A DNA stretch of 50,140 nucleotides from assembly GCA_945878875.1 (NCBI GenBank), contig CAMCUC010000018.1:1-50140 (forward strand), written 5' to 3'. The notes beneath the pieces are model-generated. The model did no database searches and had not been told where the DNA came from. It worked only from the letters and a program-made list of their open reading frames with translations. This stretch comes from Rhizobium sp. Q54 (GTDB lineage: Bacteria; Pseudomonadota; Alphaproteobacteria; Rhizobiales; Beijerinckiaceae). The translations under genes and the position numbers were made by a program. Of this stretch, positions 40,860 through 50,109 are shown piece after piece (positions within the stretch are counted from its first letter, which is position 1; each line of letters begins with the position of its first letter).

Positions 40860-41860
40860 GCGCGGCCTCATCGGGACTTCTGCCGCCTGATACGCGCATT
40901 CTGGTGCTGAGCTGCGGCAAGGCCGGGCATGACATCAACAGCCTTGGCATCGCCGCCGCGCTTGGCGGCGACGTCTTGGTGATGCGCGTCGAGCCCCATC
41001 CGCTGTTTGCGTTTTTCGCGCCCTGGGGTCCGCCCGATCCAAGCGAGATGCTCGATTTTAACTGGCCCGATATCATCATCGCATCGGGGCGCGTCACCGC
41101 CCCTGTTTTGCGCGTGATGGGCGCAAAGTCGAAGGGCCACGCCTTCACGCTCTACCTGCAAGACCCGCGAGCCTGGCGCTCGCGCTTCGACATGATCTGG
41201 ATGCCGGAGCACGATCAGGCGACAGGCCCCAACATCGTCAAGACGCTGACCTCGCCGCACGGCTTGCGTCCCAATGATCTGGCGCAGGCGCGGAGCTGTC
41301 CCGATCCGCGCATTGCAGCGCTGCAAGGCCCGCGCCTCGCCATCAGCCTTGGCGGCCCCAGCGGCGCCCATGTTTTCACGCCCGCCGATTACGAAGCCCT
41401 TGTGGCTATCGCGCGCAGCGGCGCGCAGGCTGGCTTCTGCCTGACGATAACGCCCTCGCGCCGCACCCCGCCCGAGCTGATGCAGACCTTGCGTCTGGCG
41501 CTGGCCGATCTGGCGCCCGAGCGCTGTTTCATCTGGGACAGGACGGGCGACAACCCCTATGTCGCCATGCTCGCGAACGCTGATTGCATTGTCGTGACCG
41601 CCGACAGCGTCAACATGGTTGGCGAGGCGGCGGCCACCGGCGCGCCGATCTACTTTTATGAGCCGGGCGGCGGCTCGCCCAAGATCACGCGCTTTCTCAA
41701 CACCATGATCGCCAGCGGCGCCGTGCGACGTTTTGCGGGCGCGTTCGAGCGCTGGACCTACGAGCCCATCGACGCCACCCACGAGATCGCCAGTGAAGTC
41801 GCCAGGCGCTATCTCGCCCGCAAGGCGAGCCTGCCGCCAAAGACGCGGCGGGCGGAATAG
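40856..41860 (+). CDS. ELM1-like (DUF1022) glycosyltransferase-fold protein
   Basis: A 334-residue member of the family named after plant mitochondrial fission protein ELM1, common in alphaproteobacteria and of unproven function. Features are [16 protein letters not shown] near the N-terminus, the central LQDPR and PEHDQ motifs, [12 protein letters not shown] starting the second Rossmann-like half, and [25 protein letters not shown] near the end. The overall layout suggests a GT-B-type glycosyltransferase, which is inference. The TTG start overlaps the greA stop (TTGA), so it is coupled to greA. Confidence 0.83.
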   Translation: MSAASSGLLPPDTRILVLSCGKAGHDINSLGIAAALGGDVLVMRVEPHPLFAFFAPWGPPDPSEMLDFNWPDIIIASGRVTAPVLRVMGAKSKGHAFTLYLQDPRAWRSRFDMIWMPEHDQATGPNIVKTLTSPHGLRPNDLAQARSCPDPRIAALQGPRLAISLGGPSGAHVFTPADYEALVAIARSGAQAGFCLTITPSRRTPPELMQTLRLALADLAPERCFIWDRTGDNPYVAMLANADCIVVTADSVNMVGEAAATGAPIYFYEPGGGSPKITRFLNTMIASGAVRRFAGAFERWTYEPIDATHEIASEVARRYLARKASLPPKTRRAE

Positions 41861-42017
41861 GAGAGCGCCTCTTTCTTCCTTAGCCCGCAAGGGACGAAGG
41901 GTAAGCGGCGGCTCAGCGGCCTTGCAGCGCAAGCCCTGCGTCGCGTACATATCATACACAGGATTGTCACGCGGAGCGCATAGCTTCGCTGCTCCAGAAA
42001 CCGCCACAGAGATTCAC

Positions 42018-42956
42018 ATGCACGCGAAAATGATCATCATCGGCTCGGGACCAGCCGGCTACACCACCGCCGTTTACGCAGCCCGCGCGATGCTGGAGCC
42101 GGTGCTGATTTCCGGCTACGAGCCCGGCGGCCAGTTGATGATCACGACAGACGTCGAAAATTATCCGGGCTTTGCCGATCCCATTCAGGGGCCGTGGCTG
42201 ATGGAGCAGATGAAGGCGCAGGCCGAACACGTCGGCACGAAAATGGTCTCCGATCACGTCACCGCCGTCGATCTCTCCAGCCGCCCCTTCAAGCTGACCT
42301 GCGACAGCGGCGACAGCCACACCTGCGACACGCTGGTGATCGCGACCGGAGCCAAGGCCAAATGGCTGGGGCTGGCCACGGAAGAAAAGTTCAAGGGCTA
42401 CGGCGTTTCGGCCTGCGCCACCTGCGACGGCTTTTTCTATCGCGGCAAGGAGGTCGTGGTGGTGGGCGGCGGCAATTCGGCGGTCGAAGAAGCGCTTTAT
42501 CTGGCCAATCTCGCCTCCAAAGTCACCATCGTGCATCGGCGCGATTCGTTCCGGGCGGAGCGCATTCTGCAAGAGCGGCTGTTCAGGCATCCCAAGGTCG
42601 AGGTGCTCTGGAACCACGCGCTTGAGGAAGTCGTGGGCGACGAGAACCCGCTTGGCGTCACCGGCGTGACGCTGAAAAACGTCGAGACCGGCGCGCTGCG
42701 CGATCTGAAGACCGACGGCGTGTTCATCGCCATCGGCCATGCGCCCGCGTCCGAATTGTTTAAGGGCCAGGTCGAGATTCGCCCCAACGGCTACATCAAG
42801 ACCGCGCCGAACTCGACTGCGACCAACGTGCCCGGCGTGTTCGCCGCCGGCGACGTGGCCGACGACGTGTTCCGGCAGGCCGTCACGGCGGCTGGCCTTG
42901 GCTGCATGGCCGCCCTTGAGGCCGAGCGCTTTCTGGCCGCCAACGAGCACGCATAA
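42018..42956 (+). CDS. trxB: thioredoxin reductase
   Basis: Uses NADPH and FAD to reduce thioredoxin. The 312 residues show the FAD site GSGPAGYTTAVYAARA, the redox-active pair Cys133/Cys136 (CATC), the NADPH-binding VVGGGNSAVEEALYLANLA with the HRRDSFRA 2'-phosphate pocket, and the second FAD motif GVFAAGDVADD with RQAVTAAGLGCMAALEA. The ATG at 42018 is the family start; the longer frame upstream runs into the previous gene. The adjacent lysR gene follows in the same direction, a conserved rhizobial pair. Confidence 0.97.
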   Translation: MHAKMIIIGSGPAGYTTAVYAARAMLEPVLISGYEPGGQLMITTDVENYPGFADPIQGPWLMEQMKAQAEHVGTKMVSDHVTAVDLSSRPFKLTCDSGDSHTCDTLVIATGAKAKWLGLATEEKFKGYGVSACATCDGFFYRGKEVVVVGGGNSAVEEALYLANLASKVTIVHRRDSFRAERILQERLFRHPKVEVLWNHALEEVVGDENPLGVTGVTLKNVETGALRDLKTDGVFIAIGHAPASELFKGQVEIRPNGYIKTAPNSTATNVPGVFAAGDVADDVFRQAVTAAGLGCMAALEAERFLAANEHA

Positions 42957-42977
42957 GAGCGACGACAGGAGCTGATT

Positions 42978-43868
42978 GTGGATTGGGACAAGCTGCGGGT
43001 TTTCCATGCCGCCGCCGAGGCCGGCTCCTTCACCCATGCGGGCGAGATTCTGGGGCTCAGTCAATCGGCGGTCAGCCGTCAGGTCAGCGGGCTTGAGCTG
43101 GATCTACAGGCGCCGCTGTTTCACCGCCACGCGCGCGGGTTGATCCTCACCGAACAGGGCGAGGTGCTCTACCGCACCGTGCGCGACATGGTGATGAAGC
43201 TCGACGCCGCCCGCACCCGATTGTCGGACACGCGCGAGCGCCCGCGCGGCGAATTGCGGGTCACGACGACGGTGGGCATCGGCACCAATTGGCTGACGCC
43301 GCGCATCGGCGAATTCATCGAGCTTTATCCGGACATCAAGCTCACGATCCTGCTGTCCGACGACGAGCTGGATTTGTCGATGCGCGAGGCGGACGTGGCC
43401 ATCCGTGTGCGCGAGCCGGTGCAGCCGGACCTGATTCGTCGCCGCCTGTTCACGATGCATTTCCACGCCTACGCGTCGGCGGTTTATCTGAAGCGGTTTG
43501 GCGAGCCCAAGACGCTCGACGATCTCGATTCGCACCGCATCCTGACCTATGGCGTGTCGGCGCAAAGCTATCTGAGCGCGATCAATTCGCTTCATTTTGC
43601 CGGGCGCGATTCCAAGGAACCCCGCCCTTCGACGCTGAAGGTGAACAATATCAGCGCGTTGCGCCGCGCAGTGGAGAATGGCGTGGGCATCGCGATCCTG
43701 CCAGATTATCTGGCGTTGTCCGACACCAGCCTTGTGCGGATTTTGCCCCAGGCGGACATGCCGGAGCTTGAATGCTTTCTGGTTTACGCGGAAGAGCTGA
43801 AAAACGTCGCCCGCGTCCGGGTTTTCCGGGATTTTCTCGTCGCTAATGCGCAACGCTGGGATTACTGA
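42978..43868 (+). CDS. LysR-family transcriptional regulator
   Basis: A 296-residue regulator: winged helix-turn-helix at 1-60 (MDWDKLRVFHAAAEAGSFTHAGEILGL is split between the first helices, then SQSAVSRQVSGLE as recognition helix) and a periplasmic-binding-protein-like effector domain (about 90-290). AGGAG six bases before the GTG at 42978 defines the start. It lies 21 bases after trxB and is probably on the same transcript. The effector and targets are unknown; the trxB-lysR pairing hints at a redox link, which is inference. Confidence 0.92.
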   Translation: MDWDKLRVFHAAAEAGSFTHAGEILGLSQSAVSRQVSGLELDLQAPLFHRHARGLILTEQGEVLYRTVRDMVMKLDAARTRLSDTRERPRGELRVTTTVGIGTNWLTPRIGEFIELYPDIKLTILLSDDELDLSMREADVAIRVREPVQPDLIRRRLFTMHFHAYASAVYLKRFGEPKTLDDLDSHRILTYGVSAQSYLSAINSLHFAGRDSKEPRPSTLKVNNISALRRAVENGVGIAILPDYLALSDTSLVRILPQADMPELECFLVYAEELKNVARVRVFRDFLVANAQRWDY

Positions 43869-43923
43869 CGATATTATGACAACCGCATGCACCATACGCA
43901 TAGCATGCATGCATAATACGCTA

Positions 43924-43952
43924 TTGCCTTGCGCTCGGCGCGGGGCTATTGT
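43924..43952 (+). promoter_or_regulatory. candidate promoter of the small RNA
   Basis: TTGCCT (43924-43929), a 17-base spacer and TATTGT (43947-43952). It would start transcription near 43959. Just upstream, GCATGC occurs repeatedly (about 43886-43914), a possible regulator-binding region. Confidence 0.4.
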
Positions 43953-43958
43953 GGCGAC

Positions 43959-44081
43959 GGCTGGGGATTAACGCTGCACCTCCTCCCTTCCGGCGCAGTT
44001 TCGCAGGTCCCCATGCCAACCCCTCTTGAGAAGCCCGTCTTTATCGGGCTGTCGGCCGGGCAGAAATGTCCGGCCTTTTTT
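43959..44081 (+). ncRNA. candidate small RNA with anti-Shine-Dalgarno motif CCTCCTCCC
   Basis: Between lysR and a convergent small gene lies a compact RNA-like unit of about 123 bases. It has a promoter-like start, then a first hairpin (GGGGA 43963-43967 with TCCCC 44008-44012, inner CTGC/GCAG) presenting CCTCCTCCC (43979-43987) in a loop, a second hairpin (AGCCCG 44032-44037 with CGGGCT 44045-44050), and a strong intrinsic terminator at 44054-44081. Hairpin-exposed CCUCCUCCC is the hallmark of the alpha-r14/CcsR (cuckoo) small RNAs of alphaproteobacteria. Open frames crossing this region show no family resemblance. The 5' end is inferred. Confidence 0.55.
44054..44081 (+). terminator. intrinsic terminator of the candidate small RNA
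   Basis: GGCCGGGCA (44054-44062) and TGTCCGGCC (44067-44075) form a nine-pair stem with one G-U pair, closed by a GAAA tetraloop and followed by six T. Confidence 0.85.
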
Positions 44082-44108
44082 GTGTGCGGATCCGGCCTTA
44101 TAACTAGG

Positions 44109-44303
44109 TTAGACGACAGAGCGTCTGTTGTCGGCTCCCCGAAAACCATGCGACGCAAGACGATCCTTGATCGCGAGGCGAAGCTTCTTCAGCCGCGCGA
44201 CACGCAAGGAGTCCGGGAAGCGCTGCTTCAACTCCCGGCTGATCGCATCCTGCAGGCGGGCATGGGTGAGACTCAAACGATAGACGTAGGCGCTCATGCT
44301 CAT
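44109..44303 (-). CDS. DUF465/YdcH-family small protein
   Basis: A 64-residue basic protein. The pattern LTHARLQDAISRELKQRFPDSLRVARLKKLRLAIKDRL is split over a two-helix coiled coil typical of DUF465: a first helix with HxxL-D-I and a second starting at D-S-L-x-x-x-x-L-K-K with L-x-x-K-D. GGGAG seven bases before the ATG at 44303 supports the start; ATG 44297 is two codons later. Family function is not established. It is convergent with the candidate small RNA, 27 bases from its terminator. The 218 bases upstream to msrP show no gene. Confidence 0.78.
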   Translation of the reverse strand: MSMSAYVYRLSLTHARLQDAISRELKQRFPDSLRVARLKKLRLAIKDRLASHGFRGADNRRSVV

Positions 44304-44521
44304 AAACAATCTCCCTTCGACGTGAACATCGATCGGGTCGTCGTCTCGCAGAAGAATGGGGATTCATCAGCCCGTCTAAACCTGCATCGAGATGACCCGA
44401 TGCGGTCCGACATGATGAGCGTCTTTCAAGACAGCTCACCAGAGGGGCCCGGTCCGCTCCACCAATATCGGGGGCGGCGAATGTTGCGTCAATTCGTGGC
44501 TTTGGGACAGTAAAACTCCCG

Positions 44522-45481
44522 TCAGATGAAGAGCTTCTCGCCTTCCATCCCCTTGTACATATCCGCCACGAACTCCCCGTATCCGTTCCAGATCAGGGTG
44601 GGCACGCGCCTGCCCTCCCCCAGCACTTCCTCGGTCGCCTGGCTCCAGCGCGGATGGGCGATTGCGGGATTCACATTGGCCCAGAACCCGTATTCTGATG
44701 CCTGCGCCTTCTCCCAGAAGCTCACCGGACGCTCATTCGTGAACGTAATTCGGCGGATGGATTTCACCGCCTTGAAGCCGTATTTCCACGGCATGTGAAC
44801 GCGCAGCGGCGCGCCAAACTGATTGCCAAGCGGCTTGCCGTAAGCGCCCGTCACCATGAAGGCGAGATCGTTGCGCGCTTCCTCAATCGTGCAGCCGTCC
44901 ACATAGGGCCACGGATACCAGACTTGCCTCTGGCCCGGCGCTATCTTGGGGTCCATGAACGTCTCGATGCGGATGAATTTGGCGCCCGATGCGGGCTTGG
45001 CCAAATCCACCAGCTGCTTCATCGCAAAGCCGCTCCACGGCACGGTCATCGACCACGCCTCAACGCAGCGCATACGGTAGAGCCGCTCCTCCAGCTGAAC
45101 AACCTTCAGCAGATCGTCGATACCGATCTCGCGCTCTTTCTCGACAAGCCCGTCGATCTTGATCGTCCAGGGGCGGATTTGGAGACGCTGCGCTGCCGCT
45201 GCGATATTTTTCGTGGTCCCGAACTCGTAGAAATTATTATAGCGCGCATTCACGTCTTCGGGCGTCAGCGCACGATCAAGCTTGAAGTTCTCGTTGCGGG
45301 GCACGGGATAAAGATGCGCGGAGGGGTCAGCCTTCTGTGCAAACGCTGCGCCCGGCGCCAGCATGGCGCCTGCGCCAATCGCGCCGGCTCCGGTGAGCAG
45401 CGCACGGCGGTTGAGAAACACGCTCTCTGGCGTCGCGAGACTCTCGGGGATTTCCCAGCCTTTGCGGGCAATGACATGCAT
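44522..45481 (-). CDS. msrP: protein-methionine-sulfoxide reductase catalytic subunit MsrP
   Basis: A periplasmic molybdoenzyme that reduces methionine sulfoxide in exported proteins. The 319 residues begin with a twin-arginine signal (NRRALLTG at 24-31, cleavage near AFAQK), so it is exported folded with its molybdopterin. The SUOX-type core has the molybdenum ligand Cys139 in MRCVEAWSM, and the family end GEKLFI. AGGAG before the ATG at 45481 sets the start. The membrane partner MsrQ is normally adjacent but is not seen on either side. Cofactor supply links it to moaD/moaE at 20 kb. Confidence 0.94.
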   Translation of the reverse strand: MHVIARKGWEIPESLATPESVFLNRRALLTGAGAIGAGAMLAPGAAFAQKADPSAHLYPVPRNENFKLDRALTPEDVNARYNNFYEFGTTKNIAAAAQRLQIRPWTIKIDGLVEKEREIGIDDLLKVVQLEERLYRMRCVEAWSMTVPWSGFAMKQLVDLAKPASGAKFIRIETFMDPKIAPGQRQVWYPWPYVDGCTIEEARNDLAFMVTGAYGKPLGNQFGAPLRVHMPWKYGFKAVKSIRRITFTNERPVSFWEKAQASEYGFWANVNPAIAHPRWSQATEEVLGEGRRVPTLIWNGYGEFVADMYKGMEGEKLFI

Positions 45482-45589
45482 GGGTCCATCTCCTTTTGAC
45501 GAGAACATCTGATGCTACGCCGCATTCCATGCGTCGTGATATAGGCTAATCTATGCTGGATGCCGGCACAGGAAAGCGGTGACTGAATC

Positions 45590-46471
45590 ATGACCAGAGC
45601 GATAGTGGGAATCATTGGCGGTTCTGGCGTCTACGATCTGCCGGGCCTTGTGGATTTGCATGAGCGGGTCGTCGATACGCCATGGGGGCCACCCTCGGAT
45701 ACGCTGCGCTTTGGCCGCATCGGCGAAGTCGAGGTTGTGTTTTTGCCCCGTCACGGGCGCGGCCACCGCCTGTCGCCGTCTGGCATCAATTACCGCGCCA
45801 ACATTCACGCACTCAAAAGCGTCGGCGTCACCGATCTGATTTCCGTGTCCGCATGCGGATCGTTCAAGCCCGAGCTTCACCCCGGCCTGTTCGTGCTGAT
45901 CGACCAATTCGTGGATCGCACGATTGGCCGCGACAGTTCGTTCTTTGGCGACGGCTGCGTCGCCCATGTGTCGATGGCCCGTCCCGTCGCGCCGCGTTTG
46001 CAGGATCGCATCGTTGCGGCGGCGCGCGCAGAAGACATCGCGTTCTCGCGCGGGGGAACCTACGTTTGCATGGAGGGGCCGCAGTTTTCCTCCTACGCCG
46101 AATCCATGACCTACAAGGCCATGGGCTATGACGTCATCGGCATGACTGCGATGCCGGAAGCCAAACTCGCCCGCGAGGCTGAATTGTCCTACGCGATTAT
46201 CGCCATGGTGACGGATTTTGATTGCTGGCACCCCGATCACGACGCCGTGGAAGTGGCCGCTATTCTGCAAGTGGTGCGCGAGAACGCAGTCAACGCTGCC
46301 CGCCTGCTCGCCCGCCTGCTGCGCGACTTCCCCGCATTGCACGAGCCCTGCCCGTTGGGTTCGGATCGCGCGCTCGATTATGCGCTGATTACGGCGCCAA
46401 ACGCGCGCGATCCTGACCTGTTACGCAAGCTTGATGTCATTCTGGCGCGGGTCAATAAGGCGCAAAGCTAG
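45590..46471 (+). CDS. mtnP: S-methyl-5'-thioadenosine phosphorylase
   Basis: Splits methylthioadenosine, a by-product of polyamine and quorum-signal synthesis, to adenine and methylthioribose 1-phosphate. The 293 residues carry the nucleoside phosphorylase pattern: IIGGSGVYD at the start, PRHGRGH with phosphate-binding residues, GRGGTYVCMEGP-like CMEGPQFSS, and GYDVIGMTAMPEAKLAREAE with the MTA-specific M-T-x-x-P-E. The adenine released is the substrate of the apt product encoded 320 bases downstream. Its stop overlaps the convergent small gene by four bases. Confidence 0.95.
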   Translation: MTRAIVGIIGGSGVYDLPGLVDLHERVVDTPWGPPSDTLRFGRIGEVEVVFLPRHGRGHRLSPSGINYRANIHALKSVGVTDLISVSACGSFKPELHPGLFVLIDQFVDRTIGRDSSFFGDGCVAHVSMARPVAPRLQDRIVAAARAEDIAFSRGGTYVCMEGPQFSSYAESMTYKAMGYDVIGMTAMPEAKLAREAELSYAIIAMVTDFDCWHPDHDAVEVAAILQVVRENAVNAARLLARLLRDFPALHEPCPLGSDRALDYALITAPNARDPDLLRKLDVILARVNKAQS

Positions 46472-46719
46472 AGATCGTGCATACCCCATCGGCCCCAGCC
46501 GCCCCAAAATTCCCAGCCGCCAAAGCCAAAGACGAGGCGCACAAGCATCCCGATCAGCATCAGAATCAAGCCGACGATGATGGCAGCGGGAATTGCCGCA
46601 AGGCTCGCCTTGACGAAGAACAGCACCAGCCGCCAAAAGGAAACATCGAGATCGACCAGCACCATCTGAGTTCGGACCGGGGCCGTTTGCTGCGTGCTTC
46701 TGTCACGGATTTCGGTCAT
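46468..46719 (-). CDS. small single-pass membrane protein, unknown function
   Basis: An 83-residue product with one or two hydrophobic segments (LVLFFVKASLAAIPAAIIVGLILMLIG is split across about 29-56) and a Trp/Gly-rich end (FGGWEFWGGWGRWG). It lies between mtnP and apt on the opposite strand. AGGAG seven bases before the ATG supports translation. I know similar small proteins in rhizobia only as hypothetical. Confidence 0.65.
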   Translation of the reverse strand: MTEIRDRSTQQTAPVRTQMVLVDLDVSFWRLVLFFVKASLAAIPAAIIVGLILMLIGMLVRLVFGFGGWEFWGGWGRWGMHDL

Positions 46720-46793
46720 GAACTTCTCCTCAGGGCTGTCTGCCTGAAACAGGCGAGGCCTGAATCCAGCGCCATTCCAATGCGAGCCGCTTT

Positions 46794-47333
46794 ATGAACA
46801 TCGACAGCGATCTGAAGAATTCCATCCGCACCATCACAGATTACCCCAAGCCCGGCATTATGTTCCGCGACATCACCACGCTATTGGGCTCGGCCCATGC
46901 GTTTCGCCGCGCAGTGGATTTGCTCGTGCAGCCGTGGGCGGGACAAAAGATCGACAAGGTGGCGGGCGTCGAGGCGCGCGGCTTCATCCTTGGCGGCGCC
47001 GTCGCACATCAATTGTCGGCAGGCTTTGTGCCGATCCGCAAGAAAGGCAAACTGCCGCACGCGAAAGTCTCCATCGCCTATTCCCTCGAATATGGCGTTG
47101 ACGAAATGGAGATGCACAGCGACGCCGTGGCGCCGGGCGAACGCGTCATCCTGATCGATGATCTCATCGCCACCGGCGGCACAGCGGAGGGCGCAGTGAA
47201 AATGCTGCAATCCATGGGCGCCAATGTAGTGGCCGCATGTTTCGTGATCGACCTGCCAACGCTCGGCGGCGCGCAAAAGATCGAAGCGCTGGGCGTGCCG
47301 GTGCGCACGCTGATGTCGTTCGACGGCCATTGA
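46794..47333 (+). CDS. apt: adenine phosphoribosyltransferase
   Basis: Converts adenine and PRPP to AMP. The 179 residues show the type I PRTase pattern: [16 protein letters not shown] near the N-terminus, [23 protein letters not shown], and the PRPP loop [12 protein letters not shown]. With mtnP it completes adenine recovery from methylthioadenosine. The start is the first ATG after the divergent small gene. Confidence 0.96.
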   Translation: MNIDSDLKNSIRTITDYPKPGIMFRDITTLLGSAHAFRRAVDLLVQPWAGQKIDKVAGVEARGFILGGAVAHQLSAGFVPIRKKGKLPHAKVSIAYSLEYGVDEMEMHSDAVAPGERVILIDDLIATGGTAEGAVKMLQSMGANVVAACFVIDLPTLGGAQKIEALGVPVRTLMSFDGH

Positions 47334-47354
47334 GGGGAAAGCGTTAGAGGCTCC

Positions 47355-48602
47355 TCACCCGTACCGGCGCTGCGCCTCGACCGTCAGGCCCAGTCCGACG
47401 GAGCCGAAGGTGTCGCCCTCAACCAGTTTGGCGGCGCCCAGAGCCTTGGTCACGGCGGCTCGAACATGCGGGATTTGCGTTGTGCCGCCGGTCAGGAACA
47501 GCGCGTCGATGGCGCCCGCTTTCAGGCCCGCTTGCGCCAGGCACGAGGCGATGGCGCCCATGATGCGGGCGGTGAGTTCCTTTGAGCTGGCGATCAGCGC
47601 GTCGCGATCAGGCTGCGCGCACAAATCGGGCTCCAGCCAGTCGAGCGGGATATTCGCTTTGGCGTTGTGGGAGAGGGCGATCTTGGCGGCCTCCACGTCC
47701 ATGGCGATGGTGTGGCCGCGCTGGCTGTCGATCACCTGCACCAGCCGCTCGATGAGATCGGGCCGCGCCGATTCGCGGCGCACGTCCCGCACCTCGCGCA
47801 AGGTGTGCTGGTTGTAGAGCCGGTTGATGCTCGACCAGGTGGCGAGATCGTGGAAATATCCCGATGGGGCGTCAACGCCGGCCTTCTTCATCGGGCTGCG
47901 GAAGCCCAGCAGCGGCATGGCGGTCTCAAGGCTCAGGCGCCGGTCAAAATCGACGCCGCCGACGCGCACGCCGTCGTTGGCCAAAACGTCATCGGCGCGC
48001 TCGGCTTTCGCGTGGCGCTGCGGGCTCAGGCGCACGATGGAGAAGTCCGCCGTGCCGCCGCCGATGTCCACAACAAGCGCGATCTCTTCGGACGTTACGC
48101 TGCGCTCATAATCGAGCGCGGCGGCGATGGGCTCGAACTGGAACGACACGTCCTTGAAGCCGACGCTTGCGGCGATGGCGCGCAGCGAATCCTCGGCTTT
48201 GCGGTCCCCTTCGGCATCGCCGTCGACGAAATGCACCGGGCGCCCGTGGACGACCTGCGTCAGCTCCAGCCCCGTGCGCGCCTCCGCCCGCGCTTTCACG
48301 AGCGCCAGATAGCGGCCAATGATCTGGCTGAAGCGCAGCCGCGTGCGCCCGACCTGCGTCGTCTCCTCGATCAGCGCGCTGCCGAGCGCCGATTTCAGGC
48401 TGCGCAGCAGGCGGCCCTGCGCGCCCTCCACATAGGCGTCCATGGCGGCGCGGCCGATCTGCGGATTGGCCGCCCAGTCGAAGAAGATGGCGCTGGGAAT
48501 GGCGACGTGCTCGCCCTCCAGCGCAACTAGTGCGGGGCCTTTGGAAGACTGGAAACCAAGAGTCGTGTTCGACGTGCCAAAATCGAGGCCGCAGCTCGCC
48601 AT
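47355..48602 (-). CDS. YegD-like Hsp70-family protein
   Basis: A 415-residue actin/Hsp70 ATPase-fold protein: phosphate-1 motif LDFGTSNT at the N-terminus, DIGGGTADFS as phosphate-2, and LTGGTTQIPHVRAAV near the end. It has only the nucleotide-binding domain, with no substrate-binding domain or lid, as in E. coli YegD. A chaperone-like role is assumed, not shown. The gene is convergent with apt and divergent from ychF. Confidence 0.88.
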   Translation of the reverse strand: MASCGLDFGTSNTTLGFQSSKGPALVALEGEHVAIPSAIFFDWAANPQIGRAAMDAYVEGAQGRLLRSLKSALGSALIEETTQVGRTRLRFSQIIGRYLALVKARAEARTGLELTQVVHGRPVHFVDGDAEGDRKAEDSLRAIAASVGFKDVSFQFEPIAAALDYERSVTSEEIALVVDIGGGTADFSIVRLSPQRHAKAERADDVLANDGVRVGGVDFDRRLSLETAMPLLGFRSPMKKAGVDAPSGYFHDLATWSSINRLYNQHTLREVRDVRRESARPDLIERLVQVIDSQRGHTIAMDVEAAKIALSHNAKANIPLDWLEPDLCAQPDRDALIASSKELTARIMGAIASCLAQAGLKAGAIDALFLTGGTTQIPHVRAAVTKALGAAKLVEGDTFGSVGLGLTVEAQRRYG

Positions 48603-48789
48603 TGTCTGATCCTTGGGGATTTGCCCGGAAGCGGCGCAACGGCCGCAAGCGGCGGCACGTTGGCGATTGGGGCGCAGATGTCAAATCTGCGAGGCTGCGG
48701 GCGCTGCGACAATTGACACGGGTTCGCCGCTTGGGGTCTATGCAAACCATATTCGCGGCGTGTGGCCGCCCAGAGACGAGATTGATCCC

Positions 48790-49887
48790 ATGGGCTTCAA
48801 ATGTGGCATCGTCGGCCTGCCGAACGTCGGCAAGTCGACCCTCTTCAACGCGCTCACCCAGACGGCGGCGGCGCAAGCGGCCAATTATCCGTTCTGCACG
48901 ATTGAGCCCAACGTCGGCGACGTGGCGGTGCCCGATCCGCGCCTTGACGCTTTGGCCAGGATCGCCGGCTCGAAGGAAATCATCCCGACGCGCCTGACGT
49001 TTGTGGACATTGCGGGCCTCGTGCGTGGCGCCTCGAAGGGCGAGGGGCTGGGCAACCAGTTTCTGGCCAATATCCGCGAGTGCGACGCCATCGCACATGT
49101 GGTGCGCTGTTTTGAGGACGGCGACATCACCCATGTCGAGGGCAAGATTGATCCCCTGAGCGACATTGAGACGATTGAGACCGAGCTGATGCTGTCCGAT
49201 CTCGACAGCCTTGAGAAGCGCATCGTGCCGCTGGAAAAGAAGGCCAAGACCGGCGACAAGGAATCCAAGGAAGCCTTCGATCTGATGAGCCGCTGCCTCG
49301 CCGTGCTGCGCGAAGGCAAGCCCGCGCGCACCGCCAAAATAGCCGACGACGAGAAGAAAGCCTTTGCAGCGCTGGGGCTTTTGTCATCCAAGCCGGTGCT
49401 CTACGTCTGTAACGTGGAGGAGGCCTGCGCCGACAAGGGCAATGCGTTCTCGGACAAGGTGATGGCGCATGCGGCGTCCGAAGGCGCGGTGGCCGTGGTC
49501 GTGTCGGCGAAGATTGAAAGCGAGATCGCGGTTCTGCCCTTTGCCGAGCAGAAGGATTATCTCGACGCCATGGGCCTTGAAGAGCCCGGCCTCAACCGCG
49601 TCATCCGCGCCGGTTACGCGCTGCTGCATCTGGTGACGTATTTCACCGTGGGACCGAAGGAGGCGCGCGCCTGGACCATTGAGCAGGGCACGCGCGCCCC
49701 GCAGGCGGCGGGCGTCATCCACACCGATTTCGAGAAGGGCTTCATCCGCTCGGAGACGGTAGCATATGCAGACTACGTCGCCTTCAACGGCGAGGCGGGC
49801 GCGCGCGAGGCGGGGAAATTCCGGCTGGAGGGCAAGGAATATGTGGTGCAGGACGGCGATTGCCTGCACTTCCGGTTCGCCAATTAA
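48790..49887 (+). CDS. ychF: redox-regulated ATPase/GTPase YchF
   Basis: An Obg-family P-loop protein that binds ribosomes and, unusually, prefers ATP. The 365 residues show G1 GLPNVGKST (9-17), switch motif D-I-A-G-L-V-R-G-A, NVEE in place of the GTP-specific NKxD, and the C-terminal TGS-like domain (about 280-365, with YFTVGPKEARAWTI and GYALLH). The ATG at 48790 gives the standard MGFKCGIVGLPNVGKST start; the longer upstream frame is not coding. Confidence 0.96.
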   Translation: MGFKCGIVGLPNVGKSTLFNALTQTAAAQAANYPFCTIEPNVGDVAVPDPRLDALARIAGSKEIIPTRLTFVDIAGLVRGASKGEGLGNQFLANIRECDAIAHVVRCFEDGDITHVEGKIDPLSDIETIETELMLSDLDSLEKRIVPLEKKAKTGDKESKEAFDLMSRCLAVLREGKPARTAKIADDEKKAFAALGLLSSKPVLYVCNVEEACADKGNAFSDKVMAHAASEGAVAVVVSAKIESEIAVLPFAEQKDYLDAMGLEEPGLNRVIRAGYALLHLVTYFTVGPKEARAWTIEQGTRAPQAAGVIHTDFEKGFIRSETVAYADYVAFNGEAGAREAGKFRLEGKEYVVQDGDCLHFRFAN

Positions 49888-49916
49888 GGCGCGCAAGCCC
49901 TCTGCAAGAGGCAATG

Positions 49917-49948
49917 CCGTCATGGGCGGACTTATCCGGCCATGACGG
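49917..49948. repeat. long hairpin downstream of ychF
   Basis: CCGTCATGG (49917-49925) and CCATGACGG (49940-49948) pair perfectly; after one G-G mismatch CGGA and TCCG continue the stem to a CTTA loop. No T run follows, so it is a stabilising 3' structure or a repeat, not an intrinsic terminator. Confidence 0.5.
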
Positions 49949-50109
49949 ATCCGGGATCGTAAAAAGCCAGGGTTTAGCGTTCTGCAATTCACGCTTGCAT
50001 TTTGCGCAGCCTGAGCCGCGCAATCCCGATTTCTCAATGCATTTCAGCTCTCCAAAATGGCGCGATCATTGCATTGACCTTCGCTCTGATTTCCATACCG
50101 GAGCGCCCT

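Noticed and set aside
43929-44513. Plus-strand open frame across the small-RNA region
   Set aside because: It crosses a strong intrinsic terminator and runs antisense to the YdcH-like gene; composition is not protein-like.
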